NCBI RefSeq assembly: GCF_002001205.1
Contig: NZ_MUNZ01000063.1
Span: 1 to 48,435 of the forward strand
From: Hydrogenophaga sp. A37
GTDB taxonomy: Bacteria > Pseudomonadota > Gammaproteobacteria > Burkholderiales > Burkholderiaceae_C
Length of the DNA: 48,435 nucleotides
Reading direction: 5' to 3'
This document shows, in pieces, positions 35,476 through 44,094 of the stretch. The position numbers and the translations under genes are program-made. The notes beneath the pieces were generated by a model. That model was not told where the DNA came from. It saw only the letters and a program-made list of their open reading frames with translations, and did no database searches. Positions within the stretch are counted from its first letter, which is position 1, and each line of letters begins with the position of its first letter.

Positions 35476-36108
35476 CTACTGGATCAGGCCATGGGTCATG
35501 GCGTAGTAGGTGAGGTCGCTGTTGCTGCCGAGCTTGAGCTTCTCCAGCACCCGCGTGCGGTAGGTGCTGACCGTCTTCACACTGAGAAACATGGCCTCGG
35601 CCATGCTGCCGATGGTCTCGCCCTTGGCCAGGCGCAGAAACACCTGCAACTCGCGCTCTGACAACAGTTCGTGAGCCGGCCGATCCAGGCCCCCTGCCAC
35701 CCCTTCGGCCAGCAGCGTCGCAACCGCCTGGCTGACGTACTTGCGGCCCATCGACACCGTGCGGATCGCCTGCACGATCTCTTCGGGGTCGCACTCCTTG
35801 TTGAGATAGCCACTGGCGCCCTGGCGCAGCAGGGTGATGGCGTAGTGCGTCTCGGGGAATCCGCTGAGGATGAGCACGGGCAGCTCGGGGCAGCGTGCCT
35901 TGATGGCCTTGAGCGCATCGACACCGCCCTGTTCGGGCATGGAGAGGTCGAGCAGCAACACATCCACCTCGCCTTGCCGCACCATGTCCAGCGCCTCGAC
36001 CCCATTGCCGGCTTCCCCCGTCACGCGCAGGTCCACGTGCTCGGACAGGAACTGTTTGAGCCCTGCACGCACGATTTTGTGGTCGTCCACGATCCCCACT
36101 CGAATCAT
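35476..36108 (-). CDS. NarL/FixJ-type response regulator
   Basis: A 210-aa two-component regulator. Receiver domain: acidic pair D8-D9, phosphoacceptor D54 (LLLDLSMPEQGGVDAL), S82 and K104. Output: LuxR-type helix-turn-helix about residues 146-205 (LSERELQVFLRLAKGETIGS ... VKTVSTYRTRVLEKLKL), ending with the UvrY-like DLTYYAMTHGLIQ. The ATG at 36108 has GGAGG seven bases upstream. The NarL-type kinase encoded 1.2 kb away is the obvious partner; targets may include the BON lipoprotein gene divergent to it. Confidence 0.93.
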   Translation of the reverse strand: MIRVGIVDDHKIVRAGLKQFLSEHVDLRVTGEAGNGVEALDMVRQGEVDVLLLDLSMPEQGGVDALKAIKARCPELPVLILSGFPETHYAITLLRQGASGYLNKECDPEEIVQAIRTVSMGRKYVSQAVATLLAEGVAGGLDRPAHELLSERELQVFLRLAKGETIGSMAEAMFLSVKTVSTYRTRVLEKLKLGSNSDLTYYAMTHGLIQ

Positions 36109-36430
36109 CCCGTGCCTCCGTGTCTGGTGCGCCTTGTGCGCAAGAACGCGCACTGTAGCTCGGGAATCAAAGCCCTGCCCGCAGGGTGAATGGCGCCCCC
36201 GGATCGGACCCGCTCCGACGCACCGACGGCGCCCTGTCCTACAGATCAACACTGTGCCCGCCGACACCGGCCATTCGCTCCAAAACCTACAGTGTCCATA
36301 CAGCCCGGCGACACACGTCGCTGCTGCTTTCTGTCAGCCATGTCCTACAACCCCACGGAAGCGCCACCGATACACTGGGCTTGAACGCCCGGCGCGGTGG
36401 CGATGTCGTTCACTGAGAGGCCTCAACACC
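36109..36430. promoter_or_regulatory. divergent control region of response regulator and BON lipoprotein
   Basis: These 322 bases contain no convincing gene. TGTCCTACA occurs exactly at 36235-36243 and 36341-36349, with a near copy TGTCCATACA at about 36293. The second exact copy ends 21 bases before TACACT (36371-36376), a plausible -10 box, and so sits where a class II activator would overlap the -35 region. The core GTCCTAC also appears at 33852-33858 before the DUF883 operon. Confidence 0.45.
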
Positions 36431-36859
36431 ATGTCCCAACACACCCACTTTCCTGGGCGCACCGCGCTCGCGGTCTGGGCCATCGCCGCCCTGACCAGCC
36501 TCGGCGCCTGCGCACAGACGGCACCCGCTCCCACGCCCACCGTGGGCCAGCGGGTCGACAGCGCGATTGAAAAGTCGAAAGAGGTCGCGACCGATGTCAA
36601 GGACAACGCGGTCAACGCCGTCAACACGGTGTCGGCCAAGTCCTCCGACGCGGTCATCACGGCCCGCGTCAAAGGCACGCTGGCCACCGACTCCGAGCTG
36701 AGTGCACGGGCCATCAACGTCGACACCACCAACGCCGTGGTGTCGCTCTACGGACCCGCGCCCAACGCTGAAGCCATCCAACGGGCCACCACCCTGACCA
36801 AGGCGGTCACGGGCGTGGTGGACGTGAAGAACCACCTCACCCTGGTCAAGAAGCCGTAA
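36431..36859 (+). CDS. BON-domain lipoprotein
   Basis: A 142-aa lipoprotein with signal peptide and lipobox LGAC (Cys27). After a helical Val/Asn/Lys-rich linker (VATDVKDNAVNAVNTVSAKS) one BON domain follows (about residues 72-140: ITARVKGTLATDSELSARAI ... VVSLYGPAPNAEAI ... GVVDVKNHLTLVKK). BON proteins such as OsmY and DolP bind phospholipid and help during envelope stress. GAGAGG is a moderate ribosome site. Upstream repeats suggest control by the divergent response regulator. Confidence 0.9.
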   Translation: MSQHTHFPGRTALAVWAIAALTSLGACAQTAPAPTPTVGQRVDSAIEKSKEVATDVKDNAVNAVNTVSAKSSDAVITARVKGTLATDSELSARAINVDTTNAVVSLYGPAPNAEAIQRATTLTKAVTGVVDVKNHLTLVKKP

Positions 36860-36896
36860 CCCCCACCCCCTTCACCGCTTCCGACGACCACCGACC

Positions 36897-37274
36897 ATGT
36901 CCCCTGTTCGCGCCTTCATCGTGGAGGACAACCCCGTCATCCTGAAAGACCTGATCGCCACGCTGGAGGAGCTGACGCCGGTGCGCGTGGTCGGTTCCGC
37001 GCGCACCGAGGCCGACGCGGTGCGGGAACTGGAAGCGCGAAGGGAAGACCTGGACCTAGTCATCGTGGACATCTTCCTCGCCTCGGGAAGCGGCCTGGGT
37101 GTGCTGGCGCGCGCCCAGGCGCTGAACCTGCCCATGCGCCGCGTGGTGCTGACCAACTACCCCTCGCCCGACATGCGCCGGCGCTGCGCCGACCTCGGCG
37201 CCGACCAGCTCTTTGACAAATCGAGGGAACTGGACGAATTGATCACCTATTGCGAAGCCATGCCCGGCGCTTGA
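36897..37274 (+). CDS. stand-alone response regulator receiver
   Basis: A 125-aa receiver with no output domain. Acidic pair E10-D11, phosphoacceptor D58 (LVIVDIFLASGSGLGVL), T86 (VVLTNYPS) and K108 (FDKSREL) are present. It probably competes for or relays phosphate from the kinase encoded 22 bases downstream, like CheY/Spo0F-type intermediates. The gene is coupled by close spacing to both neighbours. Confidence 0.9.
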   Translation: MSPVRAFIVEDNPVILKDLIATLEELTPVRVVGSARTEADAVRELEARREDLDLVIVDIFLASGSGLGVLARAQALNLPMRRVVLTNYPSPDMRRRCADLGADQLFDKSRELDELITYCEAMPGA

Positions 37275-37295
37275 CCACCCGCCCAGCCCCGACAC

Positions 37296-38669
37296 ATGAA
37301 CATGGACGACACCACGCCGGGCAAGCTGCGCTCCACCATCGAATGGGTGGCGCGCGGACGTTACCTCATGCCGGTCGTGGTGGTGGTCAGCCTGGTGGCC
37401 ATCGGCATCAACGAGACCGCCTACCAGCACGCCCACCGCACCCTGTCGAGCGGCATCGCCCTCACCGATGCGCGCATCCGGTCGGCCGATGCGTTGCAGG
37501 CCCTCACCGACACGGACCTGCACGCGCGGTCGTACCTCATGTCGAACGCCCCCCAGGAGCTCGCCAAGTACCGGGAGACACTGCAGCGCCTCGATAGCCT
37601 GAAAAACGACGCGTTCGCGCTGGTGCACCAGATGGACCCCTACAACACCATCTCGCTCGAACGCGTAGAGCGGCTGCTGGCCGATCACGTGCAAGGCACC
37701 GATGCCTGGGTGGAGGCGTATGAACGGGGCGACAAGGCGAAGGCCGTCGCCGCGTCCGTCAGCGCCGTCACGCGCACGCGCCGCGACGAATTGCGCGAGG
37801 AGTTCGACCTGGTGTTGCGCACCTCTGCCAGCCTCCAGGAGACCGCGCGTTTCTCCCTGTACCAGGCGCTGTCACTGAACCGCCTGGCCATCCACGTGCT
37901 GGCGCTGGGCACCGCGCTGGCCCTGTTTTATTTCCAGCGCCTGTTGCGCGCGGAAGACCGCAAGCTGGCCCGGGAGCGGCTGCTGCTGGCCGACCGGGTG
38001 AAAGAGCGCACGGCCGAGCTCACCGAGATGGCCACCCACCTGGTCAATGCGCGTGAAGACGAAAGGGCCCATGTCGCGCGCGAGCTGCACGATGAGATGG
38101 GCGGGCTGCTGACCGCGATGAAGCTGGAATTTGCCCGGCTGCGCCGCCTGCCCGACATGCCGGAGAAAGCCACCGAGCGCCTGGCGTCGGTGGAAGCGCG
38201 TCTCAACGAAGGCATTGCGATCAAGCGCCGCATCATCGAACACCTGCGGCCGTCGTCGCTGGACCAGTTGGGGCTCGTGCCGGCGCTGGACATGCTGTGC
38301 CGCGACATGGCCGGCGTGCTGGGCCAACCGGTGAAGACCGATTTGCAGCCCGTTGCCGTGGACCGCAACGCCGAGTTGACGCTGTTCAGGGTCGCGCAGG
38401 AGTCGCTGACCAACATCGGTAAATACGCGCAGAGCGCCCGGGTGCAAGTGCGCTTGATTCAGGTCGGCCCGGTGGTGCGTCTCACGGTGCAGGACGACGG
38501 ACAGGGGTTTTCACCGGCCCGGGTGCCACATGGCCGCCACGGCCTGAGCGGCATGCGGGTGCGCATGGAATCGCACGGCGGGCGCTTGACGGTCCTCAGT
38601 GTGCCGGGGCACGGCACCACCATCACCGCCGAGCTGCCCGCGACCCCGGCGGCCTCGCCGTCCGTCTGA
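37296..38669 (+). CDS. NarL-type sensor histidine kinase with CHASE3-like sensor
   Basis: A 457-aa inner-membrane kinase: transmembrane helices at about 24-38 and 197-214 enclose a roughly 155-residue helical periplasmic region resembling CHASE3. The HisKA_3 box has the phosphorylated H265 (REDERAHVARELHDEMGG). The ATPase domain has N373 (ESLTNIGKYA; the usual His after it is Tyr), DDGQGF (400-405) and GLSGMRVRMESHGG. HisKA_3 kinases pair with LuxR-type regulators, so the product of 35476-36108 is the likely partner. Confidence 0.93.
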   Translation: MNMDDTTPGKLRSTIEWVARGRYLMPVVVVVSLVAIGINETAYQHAHRTLSSGIALTDARIRSADALQALTDTDLHARSYLMSNAPQELAKYRETLQRLDSLKNDAFALVHQMDPYNTISLERVERLLADHVQGTDAWVEAYERGDKAKAVAASVSAVTRTRRDELREEFDLVLRTSASLQETARFSLYQALSLNRLAIHVLALGTALALFYFQRLLRAEDRKLARERLLLADRVKERTAELTEMATHLVNAREDERAHVARELHDEMGGLLTAMKLEFARLRRLPDMPEKATERLASVEARLNEGIAIKRRIIEHLRPSSLDQLGLVPALDMLCRDMAGVLGQPVKTDLQPVAVDRNAELTLFRVAQESLTNIGKYAQSARVQVRLIQVGPVVRLTVQDDGQGFSPARVPHGRHGLSGMRVRMESHGGRLTVLSVPGHGTTITAELPATPAASPSV

Positions 38670-38691
38670 AGGCCCTCTCACCGCCCGGTGA

Positions 38692-39852
38692 TCAACTCGA
38701 CTGGCGCGCCACCCAGTCGCTGACCAGCTGCACCGACGCCTGCAACGGCACCGGTTGACCCTGAAAGTAGTGGTTCGCGTCGGCGATCACGTGCAGCTCT
38801 TTGTCGGCGCTGCCAGCAGCGGCGAACATGAGACCGATGTCGGGTTGCGGCACGGCGTCGTCGGCCCCGTGCTCGATGGCCAGCAGCGGCACGCTGATCT
38901 GCCGCGCGCAGGTTTCGCCGTCGGCGCGCGAGTCGTCGATGGACCATTGCGAGAGCCAGGAGCGCAGCGTCGAGAAGCGCGCCATGCCCACCGGCCCGCT
39001 GTTCACGGTTTCCGGCACGCCGAGATAACAGCGACCCACGGGGCGGCCGTTGGGATCGATGGACCCATCGAGAAAACGCGGGTCGGCCAGCGTGCGGTGT
39101 GTGACGAAACCCCGCTCCAGCTCGGCACCACCCCGGCGCCGCAGGTCGTCGAGCGTGTCTTTCACGCGCGCCGTGATGCGCCGCAGGCGCGCGAGCTGGG
39201 CCGCACGGTAGGCCGCCAGCCAGTCGGCCGGGTACGGCGCCTGGTAGGGCAGCGAGGGCGCATAGAGGTCGAAAGCGGGAAGGCGCTGATCGGGGTCGGC
39301 CTCGTCGATCACGGACGGGTCGATCCAGTCGCGCAGGCACTGGGCGCGCGAGCGGTGCGCGGCCTCCAGCACCACGCCGTCGGCCGGGATCAGGCCCGCG
39401 CCGACGATATCGACGGGGTCGCCCGCTGGCGTCTGGGTGATCGTCGGCCGCTCGGCCTGCGACTGGTAGAACAGCGCCAGCGAGCCGCCGCCGGACCAGC
39501 CCATGAGCACCACGCGCTCGAAACCCAGCACCTCCTTGGCATGGCGCACGCAGGCGCCCATGTCCAGCACCACCTTTTCCATGATCAGCGCGGTGTCGTT
39601 CTTCGCGTAGCGGCTGCCCATGCACAGCACCGGGTAACCGGCGGCCGCCAGCGCGGGCGGCAAGGGGAGCAGCTGCAACGTGGAGCTGGGGTGCATCATC
39701 AGGAACACCACCTCTCGCGAGGCGCCGGGCGCGCTGATCAGCAGGCCCTCCAGGTGGACCGCGCCCTGGCTGCCGGCAAAACCGTAGGTCTCGGTAAAGG
39801 CGCTGGTTTCGCGGTAGGCGATTTGCACCCACTGGTGCATCAGGCCGCTCAT
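38692..39852 (-). CDS. alpha/beta hydrolase family protein
   Basis: A 386-aa predicted hydrolase. The nucleophile elbow is GWSGGGS (Ser about 121), with MMHPSSTLQLLPLPPALAAA before it; a probable acid is in AIEHGADDAVPQPD and the catalytic His in VIADANHYFQGQ near the C-terminus. There is no signal peptide. An insert of about 120 residues in the middle (PAFDLYAPSLPYQAPYPADW region) forms a lid. The ATG at 39852 starts four bases past the cyclo-ligase stop, so the two are an operon; GTG at 39864 would overlap. Substrate unknown. Confidence 0.8.
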   Translation of the reverse strand: MSGLMHQWVQIAYRETSAFTETYGFAGSQGAVHLEGLLISAPGASREVVFLMMHPSSTLQLLPLPPALAAAGYPVLCMGSRYAKNDTALIMEKVVLDMGACVRHAKEVLGFERVVLMGWSGGGSLALFYQSQAERPTITQTPAGDPVDIVGAGLIPADGVVLEAAHRSRAQCLRDWIDPSVIDEADPDQRLPAFDLYAPSLPYQAPYPADWLAAYRAAQLARLRRITARVKDTLDDLRRRGGAELERGFVTHRTLADPRFLDGSIDPNGRPVGRCYLGVPETVNSGPVGMARFSTLRSWLSQWSIDDSRADGETCARQISVPLLAIEHGADDAVPQPDIGLMFAAAGSADKELHVIADANHYFQGQPVPLQASVQLVSDWVARQSS

Positions 39853-39856
39853 CGCG

Positions 39857-40489
39857 TCACCCACTCACGGGCCACATCACGCCGGTGTCGGCCAGGATCG
39901 CGTTCAGCGGCACGTCGTGCGACTCGGGCACCAGGTCGGGCAGGTAAGAGAAGTCGTAGCCCAGCCCGACGGTGAAGGGCTTGGGGCTCAGCGAAGCCAG
40001 CGTGCGGTCGTAGAAACCGCCACCGTAACCCAGCCGGTAGCCGCCGGGGCCGTAGCCCACACAGGGCACGAAGATGAGCGTGGGCTCGATGATCTCGGTG
40101 TCTTTGGGTTTCGGGATGCCGTAGGCGTCTTCTTCCATCGGGCAGCCGGGGAACCAGCTGTAGAAGGTGAGGGTCTTATCAATCTTGTTGACCACCGGCA
40201 AGCCGATGCGGCGGTGTTTCTGGGCACCCTGGGCGTCTTCTTCGAGCCCCGCCTCCTGCCATCGGAACAGCGCCGGCAGGGGGTCGAACTCGCCTTTGAT
40301 GGGCCAGTAGGCGCCGATCACGGCGTCGGGCCGGTGGATCAGCCAGACCCGCATCACGCGCTGCAACAAATCGTTGCGCCAGGCCCGGTCGGCCAGGTTC
40401 TGGCGCTTCTCGATCAGTTGTTTGCGCCAGGCGGGTTTGGGTCCCTCCAGAGGCCGAACGGTTGCAGGTTGAACGTCTTTGTTGTCCAT
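39857..40489 (-). CDS. fthC: 5-formyltetrahydrofolate cyclo-ligase
   Basis: A 210-aa ATP-dependent enzyme converting 5-formyl-THF to 5,10-methenyl-THF. Signature segments: AWRKQLIEKRQNL, IGAYWPIKGEFDP and, best, VPCVGYGPGGYRLGYGGGFY DRTL near residue 141-164 with the conserved glycine-rich ATP site. The N-terminus is a little longer than usual. The start codon lies only nine bases from the divergent transglycosylase start, so promoters must overlap the opposing genes. The E. coli counterpart is also called ygfA. Confidence 0.93.
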   Translation of the reverse strand: MDNKDVQPATVRPLEGPKPAWRKQLIEKRQNLADRAWRNDLLQRVMRVWLIHRPDAVIGAYWPIKGEFDPLPALFRWQEAGLEEDAQGAQKHRRIGLPVVNKIDKTLTFYSWFPGCPMEEDAYGIPKPKDTEIIEPTLIFVPCVGYGPGGYRLGYGGGFYDRTLASLSPKPFTVGLGYDFSYLPDLVPESHDVPLNAILADTGVMWPVSG

Positions 40490-40498
40490 AATCGCCGC

Positions 40499-42487
40499 AT
40501 GAAACTGGTGAGCCTGAAACAGGGTCTTGTGCCCATTATGGCTGCGCTGCTGATGCAGGGCGCGGCGTGGGCAGAAGGCAGTGCCGATGCGGCCCTGCTG
40601 GAGATGCGCGACGCCTTCCGGCGCAACCACACGCAGGTGCTCAGCAGCCTGCTGCCCCGGGTGCGCGGCCATGTGCTCGAGCCCTTGGGCGTCTACTGGG
40701 AGGCCAAGGCCCGGCTGGAGACCGCCAGCCCCGCCGAGCTTCGCGCGGCGATGGAGCGCATGGCCGGCACCTACTGGGAAGACCGCTTGCGCAACGACTG
40801 GTTGCTGCGCTTGGGCAAGCAACGCGACTGGGTGAATTTCGAAGCCGAGCTGCCGCGCTACCGCATGAACGACGACAAGCAGGTGCAGTGCTACGCGCTG
40901 ATGCTCGACGCCGTGGCGCGCCGCAAGCCGGCCGACGAAGCGGCCCGGCAGGTCGCGCAGCTCTGGCACGCGCAACGCGAGGCCGACGACGGCTGCGCCA
41001 CCGCGGCCAAGGCCTTCGTCGACAGCGGCCATCTCAAGCCCGAGGTGGTCTGGCAGCGCGCGCGCCTGGCGATGGAAACGAACCGCCCCGCGGTCGTGAC
41101 CCAGGCCGTTGCCCTGCTGAACCCGGACTGGGTCGGGATGGTCAGCGCCATCGCCGTGGACCCCGCGCGCTACCTCGACGAGAAGTTCACCGCCATCCGC
41201 CCGCGCACCAAGGAGCTGGTCACGCTGGCCATCATCCGCCTGGCCAGCCTGGACACCGCGGCCGCCGCGCGCGAGATGCAACACATGCGCTGGAAAACGC
41301 AGCTCACGCATGAAGAGCGCAGCTGGCTCTGGGGCGTGATCGGCAAACGCCTGGCACAGACACCGCAAGGGCCCGCCCTGGCTGCGTTCGTGAACGGCGA
41401 AGACCGGCTCATGCACGCCGACCACCTGGCCTGGAAGGCGCGCGCAGGCCTGCGTGCCGGCGCCTGGGGCCACGTGCGAGATGCCATTGCGGCCATGGGT
41501 GAGGCGCAGCGCAACGAGACCATCTGGATTTACTGGCGCGCGCGCGCGCTGCAGGCGCTCAAGGAGCCCGACGTGCTGGCCGCCCAGATCCAGGCCCTCG
41601 CCCTCTATGAATCCATCGCCTCGACCCGTGGCTACCACGAGCAGCTGGCCATGGAAGAACTGGGACGGCCCATCACCACGCCACCGGCGCCCGCCCCGCT
41701 GACACCCCAGGAGCTGGCCTGGCTGCAGGCCCACCCCGGCCTGCAGCGGGCGCTGGCCGCGATCCGGCTGGGTCTGCGCAGCGAAGGTGTGCGCGAGTGG
41801 AACTACAGCACCAACCTGCACACGGCCGGCGGCATGTCCGACCGCGAGCTGCTGGCCGCCGCCGCGCTGGCCTGCCAGAACGAGCTGTGGGACCGCTGCA
41901 TCAACACCAGCGAGCGCAGCCGCGACCTGCAAGACAACACGCAGCGCTTCCCGATGCCGCACCGCGCGCTGGTGCTCAAGCGCTCGGCCGAGATCGGGCT
42001 CGACCCGGCCTACGTCTATGGCCTGATCCGGCAAGAGAGCCGCTTCATCACCGACGCCCGCTCGGGTGTGGGCGCCTCGGGCCTCATGCAGGTGATGCCG
42101 GCCACCGCGCGCTGGACCGCGCGCAAGATCGGCCTGACCGACTTCGAATCGCACCAGATCACGGACCGCGACACCAACATCCTGATCGGCACCGCCTACC
42201 TGAAGTTCGCGCTCGACGACCTGGAAGGCTCGCTCCCACTGGCCGCCGCCGCCTACAACGCCGGGCCGCAGCGGGCCCGCGCCTGGCGCGAGGGCGCCGT
42301 GCTCCCGGGCGAAATCTGGGCCGAGAACATCCCTTTCGAAGAAACCCGCGACTACGTCAAGAAGGTGCTCGCCAACACCACCAGCTACGCGGCCCTGATC
42401 ACCGGCCAGCCGCAGTCGTTGCGCGCGCGCATGGGCGTGGTCGGCCCGGCGACGGACCCCAACGCCATCAACAAAGAACTGCCTTGA
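40499..42487 (+). CDS. slt: soluble lytic murein transglycosylase
   Basis: A 662-aa periplasmic Slt70-type enzyme that cleaves peptidoglycan with 1,6-anhydro ends. A Sec signal peptide (ends GAAWAEG) leads to a long alpha-helical superhelix (about 30-470), then the catalytic domain: GLIRQESRF with catalytic E513, GASGLMQVMPATA, and AAAAYNAGPQRA. No good ribosome site precedes the ATG, unusual for a secreted enzyme. Its stop overlaps the start of the next gene (TTGA). Confidence 0.94.
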   Translation: MKLVSLKQGLVPIMAALLMQGAAWAEGSADAALLEMRDAFRRNHTQVLSSLLPRVRGHVLEPLGVYWEAKARLETASPAELRAAMERMAGTYWEDRLRNDWLLRLGKQRDWVNFEAELPRYRMNDDKQVQCYALMLDAVARRKPADEAARQVAQLWHAQREADDGCATAAKAFVDSGHLKPEVVWQRARLAMETNRPAVVTQAVALLNPDWVGMVSAIAVDPARYLDEKFTAIRPRTKELVTLAIIRLASLDTAAAAREMQHMRWKTQLTHEERSWLWGVIGKRLAQTPQGPALAAFVNGEDRLMHADHLAWKARAGLRAGAWGHVRDAIAAMGEAQRNETIWIYWRARALQALKEPDVLAAQIQALALYESIASTRGYHEQLAMEELGRPITTPPAPAPLTPQELAWLQAHPGLQRALAAIRLGLRSEGVREWNYSTNLHTAGGMSDRELLAAAALACQNELWDRCINTSERSRDLQDNTQRFPMPHRALVLKRSAEIGLDPAYVYGLIRQESRFITDARSGVGASGLMQVMPATARWTARKIGLTDFESHQITDRDTNILIGTAYLKFALDDLEGSLPLAAAAYNAGPQRARAWREGAVLPGEIWAENIPFEETRDYVKKVLANTTSYAALITGQPQSLRARMGVVGPATDPNAINKELP

Positions 42488-43437
42488 ACAACATCCTCGT
42501 GCTCGGCGGCACCGGTTTTGTCGGCCGCCATGTCTGCGAAAAAATCCAGCGCGAGGGCTGGCGCAGCACGGTGCCCACGCGGCGCGCCCTCAACGCGGCG
42601 GCGGTGCAGCACCTGCCTCGACTGACCGTGATCGAGGCCAACGTGCACGACGAAGCCAGCCTGGTGCGCTTGCTGCCAGGGCACGACGCGGTGGTCAACC
42701 TCGTCGCCATCCTGCACGGCAACGAAGCGTCTTTCGAACGTGCCCACGTGACCTTGCCCGCCACCCTCGCGCGGGCTTGCCTGGCCACGGGCGTGCGGCG
42801 GCTGGTGCACGTGAGTGCGCTGGGTGTGGCACTGGATGGCCCCTCCATGTACCAACGCAGCAAGGCCCGGGGCGAAGAGGTTCTGCGCGCTGCCGGGCTG
42901 GAGCTGAGCATCCTGCGGCCCAGCGTGATCTTTGGCGCGGGCGACCGATTCCTGAACCTGTTTGCGCAACTGCAGGCGGTGTTTCCGGTGGTGCCGCTGG
43001 CCGGTTCCACCGCGCGATTCCAACCGGTGTGGGTAGAAGACGTGGCCAGCGCGGTGATCGCCTGCCTGCGCGACAGCGGCCTGCCGATGAGCAGCGTGGG
43101 CCAGACCTTCGACTGCGCCGGGCCCGAGGTGCTGACCCTGGCCGAGCTGGTGCACATTGCCGGGGCATTCGGCAGCCGTGCCCGGCCGGTGTTGCCGCTG
43201 CCGATGGCGCTCGGCCGTCTGCAAGCGCGCCTGATGGAGCTGATGCCCGGTGAGCCGCTCATGAGCCGCGACAACCTCGCGGCCATGCAGGTGGACAACG
43301 TCGCGAACGGCCAGTGGCCCGGGCTGTCGTCCCTGGGCATTCAGCCTGCGTCGGTGCGGGCGGTGGCACCAGGCTACCTCGGGCAGCGCGGCGGCCGCAG
43401 CCACCTGGACGGATTCCGACGCGGCCTGCGCCGCTGA
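42484..43437 (+). CDS. NDUFA9-like NAD(P)-binding oxidoreductase
   Basis: A 317-aa atypical short-chain dehydrogenase. It opens with the Rossmann motif ILVLGGTGFVGRHVCEKI and has VVNLVAILHGNEASFERAHV, HVSALGVALDGPSMYQRSKA (the YxxxK position) and LSILRPSVIFGAGDRFLNLF, typical of complex-I NDUFA9-related proteins. The TTG start at 42484 overlaps the slt stop and is inferred from the motif beginning; no ATG or GTG lies near enough. Its function in bacteria is not settled. Confidence 0.87.
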   Translation: MNNILVLGGTGFVGRHVCEKIQREGWRSTVPTRRALNAAAVQHLPRLTVIEANVHDEASLVRLLPGHDAVVNLVAILHGNEASFERAHVTLPATLARACLATGVRRLVHVSALGVALDGPSMYQRSKARGEEVLRAAGLELSILRPSVIFGAGDRFLNLFAQLQAVFPVVPLAGSTARFQPVWVEDVASAVIACLRDSGLPMSSVGQTFDCAGPEVLTLAELVHIAGAFGSRARPVLPLPMALGRLQARLMELMPGEPLMSRDNLAAMQVDNVANGQWPGLSSLGIQPASVRAVAPGYLGQRGGRSHLDGFRRGLRR

Positions 43438-43507
43438 CACAGCGTTGGGCTGCCAGGGCTTTTGAATTTTTGGCACACTCGATCCGATTCACCACACGGG
43501 ACTCCCC

Positions 43508-43840
43508 ATGGCCACCACCCCCGCGAAATCCAAGCTGGCTGCAGCAGCCACCACCCCGCCGTCCACCTCGGCCGCCTTCCGGTTCGAACACCAGCGCGAC
43601 GTGGTCAACCGGCTCAAGCGCATCGAAGGGCAGGTGCGTGGCCTGATCGACATGGTCGAGAGTGGCCGCCCTTGCGAAGACGTGGCACAGCAGATGTCGG
43701 CTGCGCGCAAGGCCATGGACAAGGCCTTCTACCGGATGATGGCCTGCTCGGTGATGGAAGCGGTGTCGGTGTCGGAGTCGGAAGACGAGACCTTTCGCGA
43801 GGTCGAGCGCTCGACGCGGATTCTCGAAAAATACGCATGA
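43508..43840 (+). CDS. CsoR/RcnR/FrmR-family regulator with altered ligand residues
   Basis: A 110-aa DUF156 repressor with an Ala/Thr/Pro-rich N-tail. RLKRIEGQVRGLIDMVES is the family helix, followed by PCEDVAQQMSAARKAMDK. CsoR uses Cys, then His 25 residues later and Cys 29 later. Here C56 is kept, but the +25 position is S81 and the +29 position is Ala; a Cys occurs instead at +24 (C80, MMACSVMEA). It therefore may sense a thiol-reactive compound rather than copper or nickel. No metal exporter is adjacent, so its target is unclear. Confidence 0.85.
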   Translation: MATTPAKSKLAAAATTPPSTSAAFRFEHQRDVVNRLKRIEGQVRGLIDMVESGRPCEDVAQQMSAARKAMDKAFYRMMACSVMEAVSVSESEDETFREVERSTRILEKYA

Positions 43841-43842
43841 GA

Positions 43843-43968
43843 AGGCTCCCCCCGCAGCGCTTCGCGCTACCCCCCGAGGGGGCAACGCGAGCAGCCTGGC
43901 AAAGCCAGTTCCGCCGCGTTCTGGGCTGAGGCACTTCGCGGCGAAGCCGGTTCCGCGGCGTTCTGGGT
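43843..43968. repeat. GC-rich intergenic repeat, copy E (partly duplicated)
   Basis: GCGCTTCGCGC, CCCCCCGAGGGGG and CCTGGCAAAGCCAGTTCCGC with CGTTCTGGG, then a second partial copy, GCGAAGCCGGTTCCGCGGCG with TTCTGGG. The rest of the gap to the GST gene shows no other feature. Confidence 0.65.
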
Positions 43969-44094
43969 AGGACACTTCTCGCCGGAGGCTGCTGGCCTCA
44001 CCACCCTGCGCTCGAATCAATACCGCGGTTTTTTGGCATCAATGCGTCGCCAGCCGTGGCTTAGCATGGGCTTCCCTACACGGAGATTTTCCCC

